In this document: positions 1 to 5,889 of the stretch, in pieces
Layout: each line of letters starts with the position of its first letter
Position numbering within the stretch: position 1 is the first letter of the stretch
From: an uncultured Planctomycetaceae bacterium
GTDB taxonomy: Bacteria; Planctomycetota; Planctomycetia; Pirellulales; UBA1268
DNA: 5,889 nt
Assembly (NCBI GenBank): GCA_937900985.1
Contig: CALCGM010000424.1
Span: 1-5,889, forward strand
Direction: 5' to 3'
Translations under genes and position numbers: made by a program
Notes under the pieces: model-generated
Database searches by the model: none
Seen by the model: only the letters and a program-made list of their open reading frames with translations
Told to the model about the DNA's origin: nothing

Positions 1-88
1 CGGGGCTTGTGCGCCGGGTGCTTGGGGACAGAAACTTGATGGTGGTGTTGGTGTGGAGTGTGGCCTGGCCGGGTGAAGGAGCGAGTCG
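1..88. other. Upstream non-coding stretch, no recognisable gene
   Basis: This short leader precedes the first gene and is GT-rich between about 40 and 65. No convincing -35/-10 pair, operator or riboswitch is visible. One plus-strand frame stays open from base 1 to a TGA at 37-39, so the tail of an upstream gene is possible, but twelve codons are too few to support a call. A promoter for the two plus-strand genes would be expected here or just outside the window. Confidence 0.4.
75..81 (+). promoter_or_regulatory. Shine-Dalgarno site for the repeat-protein gene
   Basis: GAAGGAG lies seven bases before the ATG at 89, close to ideal spacing. It supports the start at 89 over the internal ATG at 125, which would remove most of the positively charged n-region of the signal peptide. 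Confidence 0.75.
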
Positions 89-586
89 ATGAACCGTCGT
101 ACTGTTGTGTCGCGTTGTGTGGGGATGGTCCGGGCGTTTTGCGTGCTGCTGGTGGCAGTCGCTGTGGCGATGCCCGCGGTGCGAGCCGAGGAAGACTTTG
201 GTGACTTCAGTTCGGCCACGCTCACCGCCAAGGCCTGGGGGGCTGTTGGTGCCGGGAAGCTCGACACGGCCTTGGTGTTCACTGGCAAGTGCCGCGAGCT
301 CTACATGGAGAAGGCACTCGAGCAGCAGGCGTCGCTCGACGGGTTTGCCTCCGACGAGGAAGCCCCGATGCTCTGGGCGCTCAACGATGTGGGCACCTGC
401 CTGTTTATCGAGGGGCAGGTCTACGAGCAGCAGAAGGACAGCAAGAAGGCCTTGGCTGCCTACGAGCAGCTGGCCTCCAAACTCGGATATGCCCAGTGCT
501 GGGATCCCAAGGGCTGGTTCTGGAAGCCGGCCGAGGCTGCGAACAAGAAACTCAAGGAGCTGGAGTTTGATGCGAAGCTTGAGTGA
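89..586 (+). CDS. Exported TPR-like repeat protein
   Basis: This encodes a 165-residue protein whose biochemical function I cannot assign. Residues 1-33 form a classical signal peptide: arginines at 3-4, a hydrophobic core at about 17-30, and a likely signal peptidase I site after Val-Arg-Ala (31-33). The mature part is helical, with two TPR-like units. One is at about 45-75 (Ala/Gly/Leu pattern around Trp50 and Leu58) and the other at about 97-135 (Gly102, Ala121, Tyr125). A distinctive Trp/Cys/Pro-rich stretch follows at 137-147 (Cys137, Trp138, Asp139, Trp143, Trp145), then a charged Lys/Glu tail. TPRs usually bind protein partners, so a scaffold or accessory role outside the cytoplasm is likely. 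Its stop lies 17 bases inside the next gene, so the two are probably co-translated. I recall similar short proteins from planctomycete genomes under vague names. The start is secure because of the strong ribosome site. Confidence 0.8.
   Translation: MNRRTVVSRCVGMVRAFCVLLVAVAVAMPAVRAEEDFGDFSSATLTAKAWGAVGAGKLDTALVFTGKCRELYMEKALEQQASLDGFASDEEAPMLWALNDVGTCLFIEGQVYEQQKDSKKALAAYEQLASKLGYAQCWDPKGWFWKPAEAANKKLKELEFDAKLE
554..559 (+). promoter_or_regulatory. Shine-Dalgarno site for the glycosidase gene, inside the upstream gene
   Basis: AAGGAG lies ten bases before the ATG at 570, within the last codons of the repeat-protein gene. A second weaker GGAG at 562-565 is only four bases away. The placement supports the start at 570 and reinitiation by ribosomes finishing the upstream gene. 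Confidence 0.5.
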
Positions 587-1889
587 GGCCGTCACGGCCG
601 CGGTGGTGCTGCTGATCGCGGGAGTGGGAGCCGCCGCCGAGGCGCCATCGCCAGGAGCGATTCCCGTCCGCATCGAGGGCAGCCCTGCTGAAGGCTTTCG
701 GCTGCTGAGAGCCGGCAGGCCTTTTCGGATCCAGGGTGTCGGCGGCCATCAGCACCTCGACGTGCTTGTGGCCTGCGGGGGCAACACGATCCGCACCTGG
801 GATGTCGACACGCTGCTCCGCGAGACCGACGGCGTGCGGCTGATCGACCGCGCAGCCAGCCTGGGCCTGGCGGTGACGGTGGGCATCTGGCTGGGGCATG
901 AGCGGCATGGCTTCGACTATGGCGATCCGCAGCAGCTGCAGCAGCAGCGGCAGGCCGTGACGCGGGCTGTGGAGGCGCTTCGCGACCATCCCGCGGTGCT
1001 CAGCTGGGGGCTGGGAAACGAGATGGAGGGCCCCACGGGCTCCGGCGACAGCGAACAGATCTGGCAGGAGATCAACCGGCTGGCCGGTCTGATCAAGTCG
1101 CGTGACCGTGCGCATCCGGTGATGACGGTCGTCGCCAACATCAACCCGGCGAAAGTGGCAGCGATCCGGCAGCACGCTCCGCTGGTCGACATTCTTGGAG
1201 TCAACGCCTACGCCGGGGCCACCGGTGTGGGCCAGCAGCTGCGGCAGCTCGGCTGGCAGAAGCCCTACTGCATCACTGAATATGGCCTGCCGGGCCCGTG
1301 GGAAACGGAGCAGACCGCCTGGAACGCACCGGTTGAGCCGACCAGTCGGCAGAAGGCCGGGATGTACAACGCCGCCACTCGTGAGATCCTCGCCGATCCC
1401 GCGTGTCTGGGCGGCTACGCGTTTCTCTGGGGGCAGAAGCAGGAAGCGACCGCGAGCTGGTTTGGGATGTTTCTGCCGACGGGTGAAAAGACGATCACGG
1501 TCGATGCCGTGACCGATGCCTGGACCGACCGCTGGCCTGACGACCGGGCGCCGGTGCTGCGGGATGTGGAGATGCCGCTGGCTGGCAAGCGGCTCGCGGC
1601 TGGCACCACGCTTCGTGTCGTGGCCCGCTCGACGGATCCTGAGGGCGAGCCGCTGTCGTATGCCTGGGAGGTTCGTCGCGAGAGCAGCGATCGGAAGACG
1701 GGCGGCGATGCCGAGCGGAGGCCTGAGGTTGTGCCGGGGTGCATCGTCTCAGCCGACGACCGCGGCGTGGCCACCATCAGACTTCCGCGAGAGCCCGGCA
1801 GCTACCGGTTGTTTGTCACGGTTCGCGACGGCCACGGCTCTGGCAACATCGACAACTGGCCGTTTCAGGTCGGCTCAGGATCTCGCTGA
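570..1889 (+). CDS. Exported glycoside hydrolase, GH2-like TIM barrel with C-terminal PKD/Ig-like domain
   Basis: This encodes a 439-residue retaining-type glycosidase candidate. Residues 1-23 look like a signal peptide (hydrophobic 9-20, cleavage after Ala-Ala-Ala 21-23). The barrel spans about 33-320. It has Asn72-Thr-Ile-Arg75-Thr-Trp on an early strand, Trp107-Leu-Gly-His110 on the next, and Gly-Asn150-Glu151 as the predicted acid/base. Thr236-Glu237-Tyr238-Gly239 holds the predicted nucleophile, and Phe285-Leu-Trp287 ends the last strand. The 86-residue gap between the two glutamates fits clan GH-A. It lacks the N-terminal jelly-roll and Ig domains of full GH2 enzymes. Residues about 326-435 form a beta domain with the PKD/cadherin-like Asp356-Pro-Glu-Gly motif followed by Trp366-Glu. 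The sugar substrate cannot be read; a beta-linked glucan or other polysaccharide is a guess. The frame stays open far upstream of 570, but that stretch is out-of-frame sequence inside the preceding gene. The start at 570 is chosen for its signal peptide and upstream AAGGAG. Confidence 0.87.
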   Translation: MRSLSEAVTAAVVLLIAGVGAAAEAPSPGAIPVRIEGSPAEGFRLLRAGRPFRIQGVGGHQHLDVLVACGGNTIRTWDVDTLLRETDGVRLIDRAASLGLAVTVGIWLGHERHGFDYGDPQQLQQQRQAVTRAVEALRDHPAVLSWGLGNEMEGPTGSGDSEQIWQEINRLAGLIKSRDRAHPVMTVVANINPAKVAAIRQHAPLVDILGVNAYAGATGVGQQLRQLGWQKPYCITEYGLPGPWETEQTAWNAPVEPTSRQKAGMYNAATREILADPACLGGYAFLWGQKQEATASWFGMFLPTGEKTITVDAVTDAWTDRWPDDRAPVLRDVEMPLAGKRLAAGTTLRVVARSTDPEGEPLSYAWEVRRESSDRKTGGDAERRPEVVPGCIVSADDRGVATIRLPREPGSYRLFVTVRDGHGSGNIDNWPFQVGSGSR

Positions 1890-3988
1890 GCTGCTGCCGG
1901 GCTGCTGAAGGTCACCAAGGCAGCTCCCACCACGGCGACCAGCAGACCGGCTCCAGCGAGGGCAGCGGGCGAGATCTCCAGCGTTTCCAGCGAGGTGCCA
2001 GCCAGCAGTGAAACGCCCACCGGCACGGCGTTGTGCACCGCATGGCAGAGGATGCCTGGCAGCAGACTGCCGGTGCGGATCGCCATCCAGCCGAGCACAA
2101 GGCCCATCGCAAAGGTGGTGGGGAGCCGCTCGGGCAGCAGGTGCACCACCGCAAACAGGGCAGCCTGGAGAACGACGGCGGCAACCTGCCGGCCGGCGGA
2201 TGGCTGCTCTCCCTGAACCGCCGACAGCATCCAGCCCCGGAAGACGAGCTCCTCGCAGACCGCCGGGATCACGGCGAGCACGAGCACCACCAGCCACCAT
2301 GGGGTGTCGGTGAGCAGGCTGCTGAGCCTGCCGGCAAGCGCATCGGCCGCCGCTGAGGGCGTGTCGCCCACCAGCCAGCGGATCGCCATTGCGCCGAGCA
2401 GGAAGAGGCCTGCCCCCAGGAGCGCCGCTCCGGGCAGCGACAGCCAGCCGCGGCCAGCTGGCCGCATCAGCCGCAGGGTTTCCACGAGGTCAACCCGCTG
2501 CCAGGCGATCACTGCAGCCAGCGGCAGCAGCATCGAGAAGAGCTGCTGCAGCGGCAGAGCGATGGCGAGGTTCTCCGGAAGCAGGCTCTGCACATACCAC
2601 ACGCCAGCGAGGCCAACGATGGCCGGGAGCACCCCTTGCAGTGGCGAGGGAAGGCGACGCTCGGGGGGCCGTTGGAGGAGACCGCCAGCAGCATCGGGCC
2701 CCCGGAAGATGATGTCTTCATCGGCCAGAGCGGCTGCCGTGGCCTTCAGCAGCAGCCAGCACCAGCCGACCGCCGCGAGCATCGTCAGGGGCAGCAGCAG
2801 TCCGATCGGTTCGCCGGTGAGCGCGAGCCTGGCCACCAGCACCTGCCCCGCCACGGGCATCGCCGCGATCGCTTCGCGTGGCAGCGGCATGGGCACAAGC
2901 CCCGCGGCCGCGAGCACGCTGACTGCCAGCATGACCGTGGTCAGGGCATGATGGGCCTCCTTGAGGCTTCGCAGCGACGAGGTGATCGCCAGGCAGGCGG
3001 CGGCCGCCACCGCCGCGAGCACCACCTGCGTGGCCACGGCGGTGAACACCGCTGCCGGGGAAGGGACGGCCGTCAGCAGCCCCTGCAGGTTTTCCGGAAC
3101 GGCCCGAATGCCGACCGCCGCGGTGCCGCTGATCGCCACGAGGTTGGCCACCAGGGTGGCGAGCGTCACGGCGTAGACGGCAAGAAACTTTCCCCGGACC
3201 ACCTCACCGATCCCGCAGGGTGCCACCAGCAGCGTTTCGATTGTGCCCCGCTCCTTCTCACCGGCGAAGGCATCAGCGGCAGGGTGAAACGCACCGGTGA
3301 CGGTGAGCAGGGTCAGGATCATCAGCAGGCTGCTGGCGATTGTCGAGACCACGGAGCCGGCCTGGGCGACCGCGGTGCCGCCGCCGGTCTTGGGAGCCAC
3401 GATCAACGTGACCGGCTCAAACACGGAGGCCGGCACCTGCAGCCTGGCCATCCGTTCGCGACGGATCGCATCGGCGAGGCTCTCAAAGACCGCTTCGAGA
3501 TGGCCAATCGCGGTCTCTGCGTTGATCTCGGGGCTGGTGGCCCGCAGTGGCAGGCTCGCACCCCCGAGGGTCTGCAAGGCGCGAGCCGTTCCTGACGGCA
3601 CATCGACCCAGGCATCGGCAGCCCCTGAGCGGACCTGTTCGATGGCGTCGTCAAGGCTGGCCGCGATCGACACACCCAGCGACGATGGCCAGCCGTCGGC
3701 CGACTTGAGCGACGAACGGTCGGGAGCATCGCGAAGGTCGACCAGTCGCGCGGCCACGGCCGCCGCATCCTCCCCCGAGAGCAGCAGCTTCAGCTCGATC
3801 GGCTGCTGGGCGCCATCGAGCTGCTCAAGCGCTGTCCGCAGTCCGAGAACCGTCGCCAGCGCCACGATCGGATAGGCGATCAGCGGCAGCAGGAAGGTGA
3901 TAAACACCGCCCGGCGATCGCGGACAAACTCCAGCAGGTCACGGCGGGCGATGGCCGATGCCGGCGATAGTGGTGACGCGGGCGTCAT
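1865..3988 (-). CDS. NatB-like ABC-2 permease fused to CPBP intramembrane protease
   Basis: This 707-residue membrane protein has two parts. The N-terminal half (about 1-420) is an ABC-2/NatB-type permease. It has a first helix at 29-50, a large extracytoplasmic domain at about 52-210, and a second helix at 213-235. The typical cytoplasmic Glu244-Lys-Glu-Arg-Gly-Thr coupling motif follows, then further helices at about 267-290, 312-335, 350-368 and 398-418. After a Pro/Arg-rich linker (about 420-450), the C-terminal half carries multiple helices with all three CPBP protease motifs. These are Glu579-Glu580-x3-Arg584, Phe612-x3-His616 and His649-x3-Asn653, so the protease site looks intact. CPBP proteins are relatives of the CAAX-processing Rce1 enzymes. 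The permease should pair with the ATPase encoded just upstream, with which it shares an ATGA overlap. NatAB systems export sodium in Bacillus, but the substrate here is unknown. What the protease cleaves is also unknown; maturing a peptide or controlling the transporter are both guesses. The 3' end overlaps the convergent glycosidase gene by 25 bases. Confidence 0.92.
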   Translation of the reverse strand: MTPASPLSPASAIARRDLLEFVRDRRAVFITFLLPLIAYPIVALATVLGLRTALEQLDGAQQPIELKLLLSGEDAAAVAARLVDLRDAPDRSSLKSADGWPSSLGVSIAASLDDAIEQVRSGAADAWVDVPSGTARALQTLGGASLPLRATSPEINAETAIGHLEAVFESLADAIRRERMARLQVPASVFEPVTLIVAPKTGGGTAVAQAGSVVSTIASSLLMILTLLTVTGAFHPAADAFAGEKERGTIETLLVAPCGIGEVVRGKFLAVYAVTLATLVANLVAISGTAAVGIRAVPENLQGLLTAVPSPAAVFTAVATQVVLAAVAAAACLAITSSLRSLKEAHHALTTVMLAVSVLAAAGLVPMPLPREAIAAMPVAGQVLVARLALTGEPIGLLLPLTMLAAVGWCWLLLKATAAALADEDIIFRGPDAAGGLLQRPPERRLPSPLQGVLPAIVGLAGVWYVQSLLPENLAIALPLQQLFSMLLPLAAVIAWQRVDLVETLRLMRPAGRGWLSLPGAALLGAGLFLLGAMAIRWLVGDTPSAAADALAGRLSSLLTDTPWWLVVLVLAVIPAVCEELVFRGWMLSAVQGEQPSAGRQVAAVVLQAALFAVVHLLPERLPTTFAMGLVLGWMAIRTGSLLPGILCHAVHNAVPVGVSLLAGTSLETLEISPAALAGAGLLVAVVGAALVTFSSPAAAQRDPEPT
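1871..1893. other. Small hairpin at the convergent gene junction
   Basis: CGGCTCAG at 1871-1878 can pair with CTGAGCTG at 1886-1893 around a seven-base loop, giving eight pairs including one G-U wobble. It covers the stop codon of the glycosidase gene and, on the other strand, the last codons of the permease-protease gene. Neither side is followed by a run of T, so it does not qualify as a standard intrinsic terminator. It may be a weak bidirectional terminator or transcript-end structure, or chance. Confidence 0.25.
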
Positions 3989-4770
3989 GAGGCCACCGCG
4001 CGGTAGAAGGCATCTTCGATCGAGTCTTCGGAGGGCTCGAGCAGTTCGTCCCGCGTGCCACGGGCCACGATGCGGCCGGCATGCATGATCACAAAGCGGT
4101 CGCAGCGGCGCTCGATCTCGTGCAGCCGATGGGTGGACAGCAGGATGGCCCGGCCTTCACTGCGGAGCGTCGCGAGCAGGTCGAGCAGCTCACGGGAACC
4201 GAGCAGATCCACCGCGGCGGTTGGCTCGTCAAACACGAGCACAGGTGGCTCGTGCACGAGGGCGCGGCCGAGAGACACCCGCTGCCGCTGGCCGCTGGAG
4301 AGCCGACCAGACGGACGGTCTGCGTAGCCGGTCATCCCGAGTGCCTTGATCAGCCGCTCGACGGAGCTCTCAAGGTCCGCGGGGGCGATGCCATGCAGCC
4401 TGCCGTAGGAGGTGAGCGTTTCCCGAGGGGTGAGCCGGTCGGGAACGCCGGTGGTGGCCGACACATAGCCGATCCGTCGCCGCACGCCGAGCGGATCCTC
4501 GCGAATGTCGACGCCATCGACGCTGGCCGTGCCCGAGGTGGGCTTGAGCAGCGTGACGAGCATCCGCAGCAGCGTCGTCTTGCCAGCGCCGTTGGCACCG
4601 AGCAGGCCCACCGTTTCGCCGCGGTGCACGTCGAAAGAGACCCCATCGACCGCCCGCACGACACTGCCGTCGCGGGCCTGATAGTGTTTCACAAGATCGA
4701 CGACAGCGATTGCCGGCAGCTCCTGGGGCTCGCCAGCGACAGCAGATCGCGGATCTGGATCGGTCACCAT
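3985..4770 (-). CDS. NatA-like ABC transporter ATPase
   Basis: This 261-residue nucleotide-binding subunit probably energises the permease-protease fusion encoded directly downstream. It has a Walker A motif (Gly58-Ala-Asn-Gly-Ala-Gly-Lys64-Thr65), an ABC signature (Leu157-Ser-Ser-Gly160-Gln), a Walker B motif (Val177-Leu-Val-Phe-Asp181-Glu182) and an H-loop (Ser212-Thr-His214). The Q-loop region (about 102-113) has no glutamine, reading Tyr-Val-Ser-Ala-Thr-Thr, and the D-loop is Ala-Ala-Val-Asp188 rather than the usual Ser-Gly-Leu-Asp. I chose the ATG at 4770, with AGG seven bases and GAGG eleven bases upstream. The longer reading begins with TTG at 4842 and would run 41 bases into the preceding permease gene, and a GTG at 4791 is a further alternative. 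Its TGA overlaps the next gene's ATG as ATGA, implying coupled translation and matched subunit amounts. Confidence 0.92.
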   Translation of the reverse strand: MVTDPDPRSAVAGEPQELPAIAVVDLVKHYQARDGSVVRAVDGVSFDVHRGETVGLLGANGAGKTTLLRMLVTLLKPTSGTASVDGVDIREDPLGVRRRIGYVSATTGVPDRLTPRETLTSYGRLHGIAPADLESSVERLIKALGMTGYADRPSGRLSSGQRQRVSLGRALVHEPPVLVFDEPTAAVDLLGSRELLDLLATLRSEGRAILLSTHRLHEIERRCDRFVIMHAGRIVARGTRDELLEPSEDSIEDAFYRAVAS

Positions 4771-4801
4771 CGACTTGCCTGCCTCACACACGCCGTGGTG
4801 A
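4771..4801 (-). promoter_or_regulatory. Intermodule spacer with weak ribosome site
   Basis: This 31-base gap between the two ABC modules is the only non-overlapping junction in the minus-strand set. Read on the minus strand it holds GAGG (4785-4782) and AGG (4780-4778) before the ATG at 4770. I see no terminator hairpin and no clear promoter in it, so transcription most likely continues from the upstream module. Confidence 0.45.
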
Positions 4802-5632
4802 TCAGATTTCTTCGCTCGGCGGAAACTGTCGCCGCTCCACAATCACAACCGCAAGCCCGAGCAGGAGCGTAACCAGCAGCAGCACTGCGAGCACCTGCAC
4901 CGAGGGCGGCTGGGTGTCGATCAGCAGCTGCACCTCGGCGGGCAGCCGCCGCCTCCAGCCCATCCCCTCGACCAGCAGGCTCCGCAGCCGCAGGCTGACG
5001 GTGGCCTGATTGATCACCGCCGGCAACAGGCCCGCGAGGTATTCCACCACCAGCGCCAGGCCCACGCTCGCCACCATCGCCCGCTTCGGCACGATCACCG
5101 CCGGCAGGGCAAAGAGCGCTCCACGGCCAGCCGCTGAGAGCACGATCAGGCCAAGCATCACGGAGAACACCCGCACAGGCTCCTCCGTGCCCGAAACCAG
5201 CACCGCGGGAATCAGCGCGAGGGTTCCCACGCTCGTCGTCCAGATAACGGCTGCGGCAAAGGTTCCCAGGATCATCGCCCGACGGCCGTTTGGTCGCACC
5301 GCCACATGAATCCAGGTGCCGCGCTCAAGCTCATCCGCAACCACAGGGCACATCGTGACCAGCAGGGCGAGCACGCAGACCGCCTCGGGCACCAGGGCGT
5401 AGATCAGCAGCGCGGCGAGATCCCGCTCGATGGGGAAGCCGGCAGTGCGGCCCACCGCAGCCACGACAGCTGCGGGGAAGAGGATGCCGATGGCGGCGAC
5501 AGCGAGCCGGGAGCGGGTGAGCATCCGCCGCAGCTGAAACTCAGCGATCGTCACTGCCGATGTGAGCAGCGATGCAACCGGCGGGCTCCCCGCATCCGGT
5601 CCACGGGCGTCTGCAGCATCAACAGCAGCCAT
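4802..5632 (-). CDS. ABC-2 type transporter permease
   Basis: This encodes a 276-residue integral membrane protein with about six predicted helices, at roughly 43-61, 73-95, 119-147, 155-177, 185-207 and 243-265. Between helices 2 and 3 lies Asp100-Glu101-Leu-Glu103-Arg104-Gly105-Thr106-Trp107, the Glu-Arg-Gly-Thr motif by which ABC-2 permeases contact their ATPase. There is no large extracytoplasmic domain and no protease part, so it is a different type from the NatB-like fusion downstream. Its partner should be the ATPase whose end lies immediately upstream. I placed the start at the ATG at 5632 rather than the GTG one codon earlier, because the strong GAGGAGG is six bases from the ATG but only three from the GTG. 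The substrate cannot be inferred. A CcmB-like or bacteriocin-type exporter is possible, but no feature decides it. Confidence 0.85.
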   Translation of the reverse strand: MAAVDAADARGPDAGSPPVASLLTSAVTIAEFQLRRMLTRSRLAVAAIGILFPAAVVAAVGRTAGFPIERDLAALLIYALVPEAVCVLALLVTMCPVVADELERGTWIHVAVRPNGRRAMILGTFAAAVIWTTSVGTLALIPAVLVSGTEEPVRVFSVMLGLIVLSAAGRGALFALPAVIVPKRAMVASVGLALVVEYLAGLLPAVINQATVSLRLRSLLVEGMGWRRRLPAEVQLLIDTQPPSVQVLAVLLLVTLLLGLAVVIVERRQFPPSEEI

Positions 5633-5889
5633 CACACGCCTCCTCGATGCAGTGACACGAGCCGACCAAACACGCCTTCGAGCGAGCGGTCGTCGGGAAC
5701 CACCTCCCGCACAGCGATCCCGTCATCGATGGCGGCCGCCGTGATCCGTTCGGCAAGCACGCCAGCCTGTCGCGTGCCGATGATCAGCGTGTCGTCGCGT
5801 TCGAATCGCAGGCTGCGGGCGTCGTCGCCGCGGCAGACGATTTCGGCAAGCCGTCGGGGCTTGTCGCAGACCACACGAACCTCGGCTGG
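5632..5889 (-). CDS. ABC transporter ATPase, C-terminal fragment cut by the window edge
   Basis: Only the last 85 residues are present; the reading frame runs open through the right edge, so the catalytic core (Walker A, signature, Walker B) lies outside the window. The visible part resembles the C-terminal extension of ABC-2-associated ATPases. It has a beta strand with Val-Val-Cys-Asp-Lys-Pro-Arg (fragment positions 6-12), alternating strands and helices, and Ser69-Leu-Glu71-x-Val73-Phe74 near the end, the place where such proteins typically read Ser-Leu-Glu-x-x-Phe. Apparent internal start codons such as the GTG at 5874 are not real starts, because sequence similarity continues upstream of them. 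The TGA stop shares its A with the next gene's ATG (TGATG), arguing that this ATPase and the six-helix permease form one transporter. Identification is by C-terminal pattern and context only. Confidence 0.75.
   Translation of the reverse strand, partial: PAEVRVVCDKPRRLAEIVCRGDDARSLRFERDDTLIIGTRQAGVLAERITAAAIDDGIAVREVVPDDRSLEGVFGRLVSLHRGGV
5639..5645 (-). promoter_or_regulatory. Strong Shine-Dalgarno site for the ABC-2 permease gene
   Basis: GAGGAGG on the minus strand (5645 to 5639) is embedded in the last codons of the upstream ATPase gene. Its six-base spacing to the ATG at 5632 decides that start over the GTG at 5635. A strong site at an overlapping junction suggests the permease is translated efficiently as well as coupled. 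Confidence 0.7.

Noticed and set aside
105..569. Long plus-strand frame upstream of the glycosidase start, open in frame with it
   Set aside because: It overlaps the well-supported repeat-protein gene in another frame, translates to an Arg/Ser/Pro-rich low-quality sequence, and the signal peptide begins at 570.
930..953. CAG-rich run resembling a trinucleotide repeat
   Set aside because: It encodes a short Gln-rich helix (residues 121-128) in the glycosidase, is interrupted by CTG and CGG, and similar runs occur across the window from ordinary codon use.
552..1175. 207-codon minus-strand open frame opposite the glycosidase gene
   Set aside because: It is rich in His, Arg and Gln with no recognisable domain, as expected from an antisense shadow in GC-rich DNA; the plus strand has clear catalytic motifs.
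1886..1908. Repeated GCTGCTG units just after the glycosidase stop, considered as a terminator stem
   Set aside because: The units are direct, not inverted, repeats and there is no T-tract; they are codons of the permease-protease C-terminus on the other strand.
2636..3595. 319-codon plus-strand open frame opposite the permease-protease gene
   Set aside because: The translation is His/Arg/Gly/Gln-rich with no domain, and the minus strand encodes a coherent membrane protein with intact motifs.
4771..4842. Longer ATPase N-terminus starting at TTG 4842
   Set aside because: It would overlap the upstream permease gene by 41 bases from a rare start codon and adds a non-conserved basic segment; the ATG at 4770 has a plausible ribosome site.
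4081..4872. 263-codon plus-strand open frame opposite the NatA-like ATPase
   Set aside because: It is an antisense shadow of a gene with all core ABC motifs; it also crosses a gene boundary without any domain logic.

Overview
The window is high-GC bacterial DNA with dense, overlapping genes. The gene content fits a Planctomycetota-type genome: a NatB-like ABC permease fused to a CPBP intramembrane protease, and a small exported repeat protein paired with a stand-alone TIM-barrel glycosidase. This assignment rests on family recognition from memory, not on a phylogenetic marker, and should be treated as a lean.

Left part, plus strand (89-1889): two genes whose reading frames overlap by 17 bases. 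The first encodes a 165-residue exported protein with TPR-like helical repeats. The second encodes a 439-residue exported glycoside hydrolase of the clan GH-A type, with a TIM barrel carrying both catalytic glutamates and a C-terminal PKD/Ig-like beta domain. They look like a two-gene transcription unit for envelope or extracellular carbohydrate work.

Right part, minus strand (5889 down to 1865): four tightly packed genes read right to left. They are the C-terminal end of an ABC ATPase (cut by the window edge), a six-helix ABC-2 type permease, a complete NatA-like ABC ATPase, and a 707-residue NatB-like permease fused to a CPBP (Abi/CAAX-like) intramembrane protease. Two junctions overlap (TGATG and ATGA) and the third is a 31-base gap, so this reads as one operon with two ATPase-permease modules in series. 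The substrate cannot be read from the sequence. The NatAB resemblance suggests ion or small-molecule efflux, and the first module could move something different.

The two units converge and their coding regions overlap tail to tail by 25 bases (1865-1889). A small hairpin without a T-tract lies in and just beyond this overlap. I see no rRNA, tRNA, CRISPR array, insertion sequence or phage gene. Nothing here is clearly a new kind of system. The points most worth a second look are the protease-transporter fusion, the double ABC module, and the coupled repeat-protein/glycosidase pair.
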